Part shown: one piece after another, positions 45,884 through 57,089 of the stretch
Position numbering within the stretch: the stretch's first letter is position 1
Layout of the letters: each line of letters begins with the position of its first letter
From: Prunus persica
Taxonomy: Eukaryota; Streptophyta; Magnoliopsida; Rosales; Rosaceae
DNA length: 64,000 bases
Direction of reading: 5' to 3'
NCBI RefSeq assembly: GCF_000346465.2
Contig: NC_034015.1
Location: 1,998,838-2,062,837, forward strand
The notes under the pieces: model-generated
What the model was told of the DNA's origin: nothing
Databases searched by the model: none
What the model saw: the letters and a program-made list of their open reading frames with translations, nothing else
Program-made: the position numbers and the translations under genes

Positions 45884-48800
45884 ATGGCTGGTTCATTTCC
45901 CATGAACACTTAGCCACAAAATGTTATGAATGGACAACAACGCCAAAACGGCATCGGCCGAGCTACGGCTGTTGACCCCAACCATGTGGTGGTCGAAGAT
46001 GTTACAGAAGCCGTTAGAGGACCAGTCTTGAGGCCGAATCTGGCCACTTCATTGGAGATCCAACAGCTCATCCGAGTAATGGAGACATCAAACTAACTCA
46101 ACCATCAATGGTTGCAAGATATGGCTCAAACCATAGCAACCCAAAATGCTCAGATAAATGAGAGGTTTCATCGATTGCTAGGCCACCAAAATTGCCAAAA
46201 TGGGAATCAGGTGGCTCCAAATGGAGTGCCAGCTGTGGGGCCTCAAGTATAGGTTCAACCAAACGTCTTGTGTGCAAACCTGGGTGCGAACCCTCCTCAA
46301 CCGAATCCACCAGCTGGGGGTAATCTAGCCCCAGCGATCAATGTTCCGCCGATATAGGTAATAACCCATATGTGGGGGCCAACCAATTCCAAGGATTCCT
46401 GCCATATAACCAATTCCAAGGATTCCTGCCATATAACCAATTCTGTCTACAAGTCCACCAGGGGGCAGGAGTCAACTTCGTTGGTCCTCATATTAACCAA
46501 TTCGCCGAAATCGGTCGGTGGAATAATCTTGGTGGGAATGCGAACTTGAATAATCCACCACTACGAAACCAAGCGATCGACAGAGGGGCGATCGAATAGA
46601 TGATCCAGGATATCGTGCCTCATGCCAGGAGGATTGGTAGACCAGTTTATCGGAAGCCTTATCCTGAGCATTTTGATCGAGAGGAGTTTCCACGAGGATT
46701 CAAAGTTCCGGACTTTGCATTGTTTTCAAGAGACAGATTTTAGTCGACTGTGGAGCATATTGGCCGATTCATGGCTCAATATGCTGAAATTGGACATCGT
46801 GAGGCCTTGAAATTAAGGCTATTCCCGAGTATCCTCGCGGGTGCTGCTTTTTCATGGTATGTCAAACTTCCTTAGAACTCATTTTCAAATTCGCAAACCA
46901 TGGAGCAAATATTCCATGAACAATTTTATCGGCCAGAGCCAGAGGTTTCGATGGCCAACTTGGCCAAGATGCGTCAAGTATCAAATGAGTCAGTCTAAGA
47001 ATACTTGGGGAAGTTCAGAGAAGCAAGGGCTAGATGTACGGTCAACATGCCTGAACATGAGTTCGTGAAGTTGGCCCAAGGTGGATTATTGCTCGATCTC
47101 CGGAAGAAGTTTGAGGGTATTAAGTTTCGCGATATCTACGACCTCTGACTTCGAGTGGATCGATATGAAGCTCTTCTAAAGGAGGAACAACAAAAGAACC
47201 GGCCAACATCTTGGCCAACCTTTTATAGAGATCTACCAAAACCTTCCACATCTAGAACCACAGCTATCCATGCGGTGGATATTGAAGATGTGGACTCGGA
47301 GGAAAGAAACGAGGAAGTTTTCCAAGAGGAAGAAGAAGAATCGGCTGGAATAAACTTGGCTGAAATCGTGGCCAGCGGACCACACGTATGCAAGGCTTTG
47401 TCTAAAGCCTCCAAGGATCAGAGGCCGATGACGGTCCAGATTTCTAAGTTTAGTGGAACCTCACAAAATGGAGTTGGAACCAAGTCCTATACCTTTGACA
47501 TTTCGAAAGCCAAACTAATCTATGACCAACTTTTAAAAGAAAAGATGATAAAATTGCCCAATGGTCATGATATTCCGTCGGCTAATGAACTTAGAAATAA
47601 GACTTTTTGTAAATGGCATAATGTATGGTCTCACGCGACTAATAATTGTCTTGTTTTTCGAAATGTTGTGCAGGACCTCATCGATCAAAAAGTCTTGAAA
47701 TTTCCGAAAAAAGCTAAAATGGGCGTTGATCAGAATCCGTTTCCTAATGCTTAAGCCAACATGGTGAATGTCAACTTCCCAAGGCCAGATCAGCCTCGAC
47801 CAAGGTTAGACTTGGGTGGCTCTAGAAAAATAGCGGTTGAGAGAAGAGCAAGGGAGACCCAGGCGGATCCTAGGGCGAAGGGTAAGGCCAAGATGTACCT
47901 GGAAATGACCAAGGCTCTAGATGAAAAGATTCTAATTAGGGAAGAACCTCCCAAGGCCATTGTGATATGCAGCCGATGTCAATGTGAAGTCTCATTGGAG
48001 GTAGTTCCACCAAAGGTTAAGAAGCCATCTAGAGAACCAACTAGGGAGTCGACCAAGGAGCAAGCCCAAACAATTAGGGCCAAAAGTGCTGGGAAGAACA
48101 TGATGAAAAGTCCGGTCGAGAATTACGGCCTACATAGCCCAAGGGACATGACGGAAATAAGGGAGAACAAACGGCCATTACATGAGTATCAAGATAGGTA
48201 CGAAAGGCCACAATATCAACCTAAGAGGAGAAATCAGCAGATGCCACTAAGGTATGAGGATGTTGATCCGTTGAACCCAAGCCGAGACCAAAATAGAAGC
48301 ATGTGGGTTTCAGTGGGAGAAGGAAAGAATCGAGAGGCGGTTTATGTATCAAGACCTCGCCCAGAAGATGGTAGTGGCGTTCCAACATTCAAGATGCCAA
48401 ACACCAAGGCAGGTAAGTGGTATAGGAATAGAGGTTCAAAGCTTTCTCTGATACCTTTAGCAAAACTCAAACAAGAAGGGCTCAGAGGCAATATGCTGCC
48501 TCATGTAATGCAGAGTTTGATTGGGCGAATGAGAGACAAGCCCAACTTCACTAATTAGTCGAGCTTAGAGAAAAGCTTCGGCTGGAAGAGTTGGAGTTGG
48601 CCAAAGCCGATGTTGTGGCTTCGTTGGAGGCAGCAGCGGTGGAAGAAAGGAAAATCCACCGGTAATGGGCAAATGGCCAAGTTGTGGTGACAACCTTAGA
48701 TGAGCCAATCTCGGAGTTGGAGGCTCATTTGAGTGGATCGTTTGAGGCAAAAAATTCCAAGGCCAAATCTAGTGGGCCAACGAAGGGGTTGGATGACAAA

Positions 48801-49148
48801 CCATCAAAGGTTGAAAAATCTAGGAAGGTTCAGTTAAAGGCCAAGCCTCCAGTCCTCAAGAATCAAGTAGCGACTAAGGTGGTATCAACATCTGAGGTCG
48901 ATGAGAAAAAAGAAGATGACCATGAAATGGTCGAGAATGTTAGGGGAAAACCCCAAACTAGAGAAGACAAGCCAAAGGTAGAAGAAGACCAAGTTATGGT
49001 CGATGTTCAAACAGCTGAGGTGGAAGAAAATGCCAAGGCTACGGCCGATGTTGAGGCCACAAAAGCTTCAGAAAATCCAAAAGGCACTTTAGCTGAAGAT
49101 GAAGAACTTTATAGGGAAGATGAAGAGTATGGTGATGATGAGTATTTC
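45884..49148 (+). pseudogene. Gypsy gag polyprotein, decayed
   Basis: The probable start is ATG 45884 (MAGSFPMNT, then stop). The conserved retrotransposon gag domain lies at about 46600-47150. It reads HFDREEFPRGFKVPDFALFS, AGAAFSWYVKLP, IFHEQFYRPEPEVSMANLAK and VNMPEHEFVKLAQGGL, broken by TAG, TAG, TAA and TGA codons. Open segments 47155-47754 and 47761-48558 continue in the same frame after one more stop. They include KPLHEYQ-type basic stretches and an ICSRCQCEV motif. A frameshift near 48560 leads to an acidic, lysine-rich tail (48684-49148). A 27-bp tandem duplication lies near 46380-46440. No protease follows. Confidence 0.8.
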
Positions 49149-49705
49149 AAAGGGTTTTATTGTTCCTGAAAATAAAATAAAGTTTGTAAATTAATCTCTT
49201 TATGGTTTGAAACAGGCACCTAAGCAATGGCATGCAAAATTTGATAGTTCAGTCATCTGAAATGGATTTCAAATAAATGAAAGTGACAAATGTATTTATT
49301 TTAAGCATGAGAATAATGTTTGCATTGTTATATGTCTCTATGTGGATGACTTACTTATTTTTGGCTCTAATATTCACGCTTTGAATAGTGTCAAATCTTT
49401 GTTATGTGCGAACTTTGACATGAAAGATTTAGGTGATGCTAATGTGATACTTGGAATTAAGATAACTAGGTCTGAAAAAGGATTCTCTTTGGATCAATCT
49501 CATTACATTGAAAAAATCCTTAAGAAGTATAATTACTTTGACTGTAAACCGGCATGTACTCCTTATGATCCTAATGTAAAGTTGTTCAAGAACATTGGTG
49601 ACAGTGTTAAACAAACTGAGTATGCGAGCATCATTGGTAGCCTTTGATATGCTACTGATTGTACTAGGCATGATATAGCTTATGCCAATTGCACCTAATA
49701 TGCGA
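49149..49705 (+). pseudogene. Copia reverse transcriptase fragment
   Basis: Resumes as GF-IVP, then SLYGLKQAPKQWHAKFD with one TGA. It continues to YVDDLLIFGSNIHALNSVKS, in which YVDD is the catalytic reverse transcriptase motif (about 49336-49347). SHYIEKILKKYNYFDCKPAC and YASIIGSL follow, then a TGA before YATDCTRHDIAYA. It lacks the upstream catalytic part, RNase H and the 3' LTR. Confidence 0.88.
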
Positions 49706-51098
49706 TATTCTGGTTCAATAGGTTCAGACTGTTCGATCGGCCCCAATTTCAAATATGTTGTTCCCTGTACCTCTAGGATCGTGTAAGATCTTGCGGATCG
49801 AGAATCGGAGTCCTGGATACTCCGAGTCAATGATTCCAAGGTTAGACGAATCAATCGCCGTTCGATCGTGCGATTGGCTTAAATCCAACAGTTCAATCGA
49901 GACCAAACCTTCGAGACTTGTTCAGTAGACTTTGCTGGACCTATAGGAACTTTTGAATCGGAAATCAGAGGTCGTGGGCCCCTCGGGCCCGTTTGACCCA
50001 TATGAAAAGTTTGACCGCTTGGTTGACCGTGAGTCTTCCGAGACCATCTCATCCTTCAGGAAGTATTAGAATGACCCTATAAACCTTCTTAAAAGTTGTG
50101 CACACTTTGAGACCTGGGAACTAGAGTTTTGAGTTAAAGTTCGTTGTTTGGTACGTTTATTATCTCGAACTAGGTACTCTTACTTCGCATACTTGAGAGG
50201 AAGAGCTCTCTCAGGATTGAGCAGCGTTGGACCTGTTGTGAGTGGACATTTGTTTTTATCTGTGCATTGTTTTTCAAATATGGAATTGCCTGCATAAATG
50301 TGATTTGATTGGGAATCAGTTTATTTTCGGTTAATGAGGTTATGGGACTTTATTATCGAGCTAGTCTCATCTTTTACAATGTAATATTGGATTTCAAGGG
50401 ATTATTATTTTAATATTATTATTATTTTATTATTATTAAAGTATAGGGATTTGGGTTTTAGACTTTGGTGATTCTGGAATTTGGGTGATATTGGGTTTGT
50501 TTATGAAAATTGAACAAGGGATTTGGTTTATTTGGATCTTTTTTATCATTATCTTATGAGATTTTTGGTGTTGGTTATATCGGTTAAGTTATGAATTTTG
50601 TATATTGAATATTATTGTTTCAGTTATGACATTATCGAGATGTGGGTTTTGGTACCTTTGAATATTTGGAAATTGGATTTTGAGAGTGTATTATATTTTA
50701 CTATTTATATTAGTTTATGAAAGTGGATTTTGGATCTTGGCAATGACACGCCATTATATGTACCTCCCCCATTACTATTACTCTGGATATTTTAGACACA
50801 CGGTAACTCTTCGGAGGTGTGTTAGGAACCAGGCACCCCTGACCGGGTGTACCGAAGGCCTTGAAGGGCTGTTTGTGTGTGTATGACTCATTTCAGCCGC
50901 ACATGTATTGAAGATTCTACCGTGCGTGTCTAGGGAGCAATAGTCCTCCGATTGGACTGCTCATTCCCTAGCCACATGAGTATTAAGGATTCAGCCATGT
51001 GGTCTAGTCAAAGAATCCCCATGTTGGATTGTTTCCTCTGGTACGTATTGATGATGTGTTTTTGTGAGCGTGTGTATATTTTTATTTTTATTTATACT

Positions 51099-51135
<37 letters not shown>

Positions 51136-52186
51136 ATACGGGTATATATGTGAATTTACCTTCCAGGTTAGAGCATGTGCATTGAGACTACTCTGCACAG
51201 GTATGAATATTTGAAACGGAGTTCGGATTTGAGATTGGATATTTGGGAATTACTGGGCAAATTGTATTCTTGCAAGGGTTTGCCTACATGAAAAAGGATT
51301 TTTGGGTTTTGTTGATTATATTTTATATTATCGGGATTACTTTGGAAGTTCCGATTTTACGGTTTTACAATAAGGATTAAATGAATAAATTTACGTTTTC
51401 CAATAATTTGAGAAGTATTAATTAAATAAGTTTTCCTTCTTGTATATCTTCATGTAAGTATACTGAATTGAATTATTTTCAAGTATTGGAAGGTATATAT
51501 GTACGTATACAAAAGGATTTTGTTGCATAGTTTTTTTGGCATTATTTTCTAAAATGGAGGGGGTTATTGTATTTTGAATATAATTTATGTTTAAAGCTTT
51601 GTTTTCGTCCACTCACACTTTCTGTTTTGCAACCTCGAGGTCCTAGATATCCGAGGTCGAGACCACCATGTCGAGGCATCACCACTGTCCGCACTGTAGG
51701 AATTCCTCATTTATCCTTCTCTACTTTACTTTTCCCTGGTAGGAAACACCTTCAACAACTCTTGGACTTTGTCAAGGTACAAGATCATCCTAGGGTAAGC
51801 GTCTACGTCTAAACTTCTGTCTCAAAATACTGCAGAAATTCTATCTCACAAACTCTAGCCACCATAACTCTTTCTCCTTCTCACACAAGGCTCCGACCAC
51901 CCGGTTCACACCATACATACATCTCCGTACCCTTTTGTTAGCTATTGTTTTCCTACAAACACTCGAACTAACTTAGGCATGGGAGGGCCTTTGGCCAACA
52001 CCCCTTGGGTGTGGTCCTCTCATTCCAATTTATTTTACAAGGAGAAAGAGACAACGAAGAGGAAGACGGAATCTTAAACGAATATTCCCATGGGACGAAA
52101 ATCGCTTCCACGATAAGCTACAAAGCATAGTTTATAACAAGTTAAATATTTCATGGGTTTATTACAAGATATTGTTTGTGTAGATA
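49706..52186. other. Unassigned repeat sequence, probably old LTR-element parts
   Basis: No supported gene. The stretch 49720-50260, GC-richer with GTTTGACC and GTTGACCG motifs, and 50800-51180 (ACCGGGTGTACCGAAGGCC) look like plant Gypsy LTR or untranslated segments. About 51600-51680 (CGTCCACTCACACTTTC) is typical of LTR 3' parts. The complement of 51930-52010 matches the repeat at 14640-14780. A (TA)n(TG)n microsatellite spans about 51098-51136. Confidence 0.4.
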
Positions 52187-52399
52187 CATAATATTAGGGT
52201 AAATTACTCAAATGGTCCTCAAACTTGTACTCGATTTACATTTTGGTCCCTCAATTAAATTATTCGTTCAAATGGTCCATTAACTATATATTAATCGCTC
52301 TATTAGTCCTATCGTTACATTCTGTCAAAGTTGCTGCTAAATATGAGGGCAAATGGGTGATTTCGTACGTTAAAAAAAAATAAATACTGAAAAATGAAA

Positions 52400-52405
<6 letters not shown>

Positions 52406-52464
<59 letters not shown>
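52406..52464. repeat. (CT)n microsatellite
   Basis: About 29 uninterrupted CT dinucleotides followed by a C run. It generates meaningless Arg/Glu frames on the minus strand. Confidence 0.95.
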
Positions 52465-52468
<4 letters not shown>

Positions 52469-53110
52469 CCCCCATGGCCACTACCCTCAAGCTCCAACCC
52501 CAAACCCATCCCACAACCACTCTCCACCCAAACCCATCTAACAACCACCATCCAGGTTTTTAAAAAAATTTTGGGGTTTGAGTATGGCTATTGGTGGGGC
52601 GATAAGTTTGTTTGTGGCTGGCTACGTTGGAGCATCGATGGCTGTGTGTGGGTGGGTGGCTGTGTGGGATGCGGCATGGGGGTGGGTTGAGAAAGCTTTA
52701 ATTGGTTGAGCTGAATCACAGAGTGTAAAGCTCCTTACTTGAAGCGAAAAGCTTTAGACCCGAGCATTAGAAATTTCTCTTTGTTATCACTTAGCAGAAA
52801 TGTTACAAGGAAGGACAAGTCAGAGAATTTTGAGAATTTGGTGGGAATAAAACATGATTTTGATTGATGTTGCTTTTGGAGATGAAAAAGAGAAAGTTGG
52901 CTTTGGAGATGAAAAATAAAATTTTGGTTTTTGAATTTGCAGAGAGAGGGGTAGAGAAAAGGAGTCGAGGGAGAGCGAGCCATTAATGTTGTTGGGGCTA
53001 GGGGACATTGCAGTGGTGGATGGTGTGGGTGGTAGTGGGGGTGGTGGGCTTGAGTGCAGAGATAGGAGGAAGAGGAGGGGGTTGACGAAGAGAGTGGGGT
53101 TGTTGGGGCC

Positions 53111-54017
53111 ATAGTCTGAAATATCGATAATATCGACGAAATATCGAGGATATTTCAGTTTTTTTGAATCACGGATATTTCGGAACATATCCATGTACAT
53201 ATCGTATAAATATCGACAATAATATCGAAAAATGTCGATGTCGATAATTTTGCTCACATTTCAGCAATATTTTGTCAAAATATCGGTGTAATATTGCTAA
53301 AATATTGAAAATATCGATGTGAAGGAAAAAAAAAGTTTAAAACAAAAAAGGGAAAAAGGGGAGAAAAAAGCACAAAGGGGATATGAACCCCTCCCATTTT
53401 ACTCCTCCAACACCTTAAACACCATATCACTTATGTTTTTGTGATAATATGCTAAAATATTTATATTTATATGGGTGGTATGTTAACAATTACATGCAAA
53501 ACTATTTTGGGGATTTATCATTTGATGACTACTCTTCACAATACACTTACTCTACACATAGAGATGATGAAGATAGTGAAAAATTTGAACCTCGTAGGAA
53601 CTCTATGTGGTACTAAGTCACTCATGTATCTTACCATGCAATGTATAAAGTGTAAAATATTATAGTAAATCATTATATATAAATGATTACGATGTATTTA
53701 ATCTTTTTTCATTAATTATTACATATTTTTTACACTCATAGTGTTTGCCCGCTTGCTGTATAATCAACTTAAATTAGTTAAATCCATCATGCAATGCATT
53801 TCTTTCTAATTTTTTGTGATAAACTCATAGATAATTGACTAAATAAACATTCTCCAAAGTTTCAATAAAAATTTCCAAGTTTTTCTTACAATTTTCGTGG
53901 TTTTTATTCAATTTTTATCGATATCGATAATATCCCGATACTTCCATCCAAATTTCATCCAAATTTTCATATTTTTGGACTATCGATATTTCCGATATCA
54001 TCGATATTTTAGACCTT
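53111..54017. mobile_element. Nested element with ATATCGAT-rich inverted ends
   Basis: The left end GTCTGAAATATCGATAATAT and the complement of the right end (GGTCTAAAATATCGATGATATCGG split over 53994-54017) are inverted. Both carry many further ATATCGA copies inside. The flanks TTGTTGGGG (left) and TTGGTTGGGG (right) suggest a 9-10 bp target duplication. The segment from about 53985 to 54085 is tandemly duplicated as about 54090-54190. No transposase is present. Confidence 0.6.
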
Positions 54018-54370
54018 GGTTGGGGATGGGGAAAATATTTTTGTTTTGTTTTGTAATCCTATTTTATTTGTTAATTTTGAAAAGTCGTATTTATCGATAT
54101 TTCCGATATCATCGATATTTTAGACCTTGGTTGGGGATGGGGAAAATATTTTTGTTTTGTTTTGTAATCCTATTTTATTTGTTAATTATGAAAAGTCGTA
54201 TTTACCCTAAAAATTGGTTAGATTTAACAGAAAATTAGACGGTATGACTAATGGAGCGATTAATATATAGTTAATGGACCATTTGAACGAATAATTTAGT
54301 TGAGGGACCGAAATGTAAATCAAATACAAATTTGAGGACTATTTGAGTAATTTACCCTTCTTATAATATT

Positions 54371-57089
54371 TTTGAGTCTTATTTATAGTGCCTACTCTGT
54401 TTTCAGAGTTGAAGACTTTGGAAAGGTCTTTCCTTTTTTCTTTTTCTTTTTTTCTTTCTCTTAATTGGAAGACGGTTTGGGAAGACATTTGGGGTTTTCA
54501 CACCCATGTGTCAAAGTCTTCGTCTCTTTGGAAATTTTGCATTTTTGTGTTGGAACTGAATGAAATGAAATTGCTAGAAGTGAGAGCTTGATTGGATGTT
54601 ATTGGTGGATCATTGTATGCTTGACAGAAAGCCAAAGAGACCTGGGAGTGGCTGTCACTTCACCTGGGTCTTTGTACATATTTCAAAACAGAGAATAAGT
54701 TTTACTGAAAATGGATTTGGATATTTAAGTGATTTTACAACTTTCTACATTCTAAAAAACTTTCGAGGAGTAATGAGTAAAGAAGAGTCTTTTGGCGGGG
54801 GAAAAAAAAAAAAAAAAAAAAAACCTTAACAATGAAGAGTTTTGGTTCAAGAACCCAAACTCTCACAAAGCCAAAGAAAACTCCCACCGACTACTTCCTG
54901 CACTTTGGTTAAACCATGTATTTGTTGTTTCAATTTTTATTTCCCTCTCACAAAGAAAAACATTTCTAAGTAACAAAGCACCTTTGTTAAAGTGTGAGCC
55001 AAGACACAAGTGGGATACTAAATAAAATAGAAAGTCTCATATAATAAATTTCTCAACTTCTAATAATATCGAGACCTTTTGCATAGAACCTCACACCTGC
55101 TAAACATGTGGTTAAGCTGGGGACAATATTAATGCTGCTAATAGTGGGTCATGTTCTTGATTGATATGTCCCAGAATACATTTTGGTCCAACTTCCTATT
55201 CCATTTCTTTGGCTGCTCATCTCCAAGTCAAAAAGCAAATCATGAACCTTCCACGAAAAAAGAACCTATCGTAAATCCAAATTTCATTTTTCTATGTTAT
55301 TTTGAGTTTGGACCATAAGGGGGAGAAAAAAGGGAAAAATGAAATACGCTATTTTATATTTCAATTAGCCATCCAAATTTTAACCGAAGTTTTTGTTTCG
55401 AAACTAAATTTGAATCAAAGGGAAACTCGCACAATGTAACTTCAATGTTGTGTCGTGTCTCAATGTGTCCCCCCAAAGAAAATATTGATTCATCACATTA
55501 ATTGTCCTCTAAGTTATTATTTTGTTGCAATTTGGGTGGCATTCACTAATATTCATAATACATTAGGTGGCAACATGAGACATACAGTTTTTATTTTTAT
55601 TTTATAGAAATTATAGAATTGCAATTTGAGTTGCATTCATAATTCAGTTAAAAAAGCCACTAGCTATAAAGAGTACAAACTAGCCACAAAAGGCCATAAC
55701 AATAACGGAGCGGTCTAACATTAAAATTAAGACAATCTGGTGCCCCTCTACTAACAATCATGCAGGATCGAAGAAACTCTAACATAGGCATTCCAACTAA
55801 GATTGCAAACCTTCAAGTCTTTGGATGTGAGCGTGGCATGATTGTTATTAGTAGGCATGGATGGGCTAAATTAAATTTTAGGCTGATAAAATGACAACCT
55901 ATATGGGCTATAGCCCAGATTAGTCTCTTCTAGTGACTGTCCCTGCAACAAATGCAACCTCTTCGAATAGAAAGATACTGAAAAGGATTGTTGTCATGAA
56001 TGGTCCTTGAATTTTTCAAAAAATTTCATTTGAGTTCTCAAAGTTTCAAATCAATCAATATGATCCTTAACACTTTGTTTGGATGAATGAATTGAAACCC
56101 TGAAAAATAAAGTAAAAAATTACATATTTTGCCCAACAAGGCTGTGTACTCTCCTTAACGAAGCCTGAATGTGAAACCCCGAATGGAAAGTCTATGATTT
56201 TATTGAGCAAAAATTTGAGTTCTAGTACTAAATTGATTTATATTTTGATGATATATCCTTTAAAGTTGCTGAGGTGATGATATGTGACCAATTTTTAACA
56301 AAGTTTTGTTTGAATACGACAATAAAGACCAAATTGATGTGTAGACAAAAATATAAAAGATCATATTAAAATAAGAATGTTTGAGGACTAAAACAAGAAT
56401 TTTAAAGAAACTACCTATAATAAAAACCCGTGTTGAGAGACTTGTTTCATTGTTTGACGAGATTGTGGATTGACATTATTTATGCCAACGTATTATCATC
56501 ACAGCAAGAGAGAAGACTTCCCAATTAGTTGAGTCCAGGTTCCAGAGACTGAAACAAATGCCAAATTTCATTTTCCATGCCATTTTGATTTTGGACTATC
56601 AAGAACAAAAGAAGAAAGAAAAAGGAATTACGTCATTCATCTTACATAATCAAGTTTAAAAGAAGTTTTTTTTTTTTTTAAAAAACTAAACTTGAATCAA
56701 GTTTAAAAGTATTTTAAAAAAGAAGAAAAGAAACTCAAACTGATGCCACTTGAATTTTGTGTCGTGTCTCAATGTGTCCTCCAAAGAAAATGTTGAATCA
56801 TCACTTTATCCGTCCTCTAATTTATGATTTAGTTGTATTTTGAGTGTACGTCCACTATTTTTTTTTTTTTTTTTTTAAATTTTTGTTGAGGAATCACTAT
56901 TCTGTACATTAAAAAAGAGCACTGCGAGTGAAGTTTTAACGGAATGCTTGACAGGGTTGGGCTAATAGCAACATATTCGCAAATTGATACATTCATACAT
57001 TACGAAAAATACAATAGATTATAATAATCCAAACATCTAAGAAGAATTAGAATAAGGCAGACTCCTATGAAAAGCAGCACATGTCCTGA
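54371..57089. other. Relics of a duplicated receptor-kinase locus, no intact gene
   Basis: 55230-55560 and 56560-56860 are diverged direct copies (both contain GTGTCGTGTCTCAATGTGTCC). Around 54470-54545 and 54905-54985 sequence resembles the upstream region of the receptor kinase at 60955-61090, sharing AAACATTTCTAAGTAACAAA and TTTGGGGTTTTCACAC. A stretch at about 56432-56470 (GAGACTTGTTTCATTGTTTG) resembles the C-terminal kinase code at 57188-57230. An A-tract lies at about 54803-54822. Together these suggest a tandem copy of the gene that has been deleted and eroded. Confidence 0.5.

Larger units (their letters stand above)
43888..49148 (+). mobile_element. Gypsy (Tat-like) retrotransposon, 5' LTR plus gag only
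   Basis: The 5' LTR (43888-45766) is followed by TTTGGCATGCCCAGTGGGAC at 45770, the form seen at primer-binding sites of plant Gypsy elements. A gag region of about 3.3 kb follows. Protease, reverse transcriptase, integrase and the 3' LTR are missing, and the sequence passes directly into Copia reverse transcriptase near 49148. The LTR matches the solo LTR at 32136-39838. Confidence 0.75.
41492..49705 (+). mobile_element. Degenerate Copia retrotransposon interrupted by a Gypsy element
   Basis: A probable 5' LTR (41492-42014, TGTTGAAATTGG to GCAACA) precedes a gag start at 42037 (MEAVNNSFTPDLNKPSKFE). Gag, GAG-pre-integrase and the start of integrase follow to about 43675. The sequence then jumps to a region downstream of the integrase core (ECVFLGYAVNSKAY in one frame, about 43685-43886). 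The Gypsy 5' LTR begins at 43888. Copia sequence resumes near 49149 with GF-IVP and the reverse transcriptase. No 3' LTR is present and no standard primer-binding site was seen. Frames are broken by many stops. Confidence 0.75.
52196..54361. mobile_element. Mutator-like element with about 130-bp terminal inverted repeats
   Basis: The left end begins AGGGTAAATTACTCAAATGG and includes TTACATTTTGGTCCCTCAA and ATGGTCCATTAACTATATAT. The complement of 54233-54361 repeats each of these with few differences. The flanks CATAATATT (52187-52195) and TATAATATT (54362-54370) are a 9-bp target duplication with 8/9 identity, as expected of Mutator elements. There is no transposase. The interior has a (CT)n tract, an unidentified minus-strand frame and a nested element. 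Confidence 0.85.

Noticed and set aside
52284..52551. Arg/Glu repeat proteins on the minus strand
   Set aside because: Direct translation of the (CT)n microsatellite.
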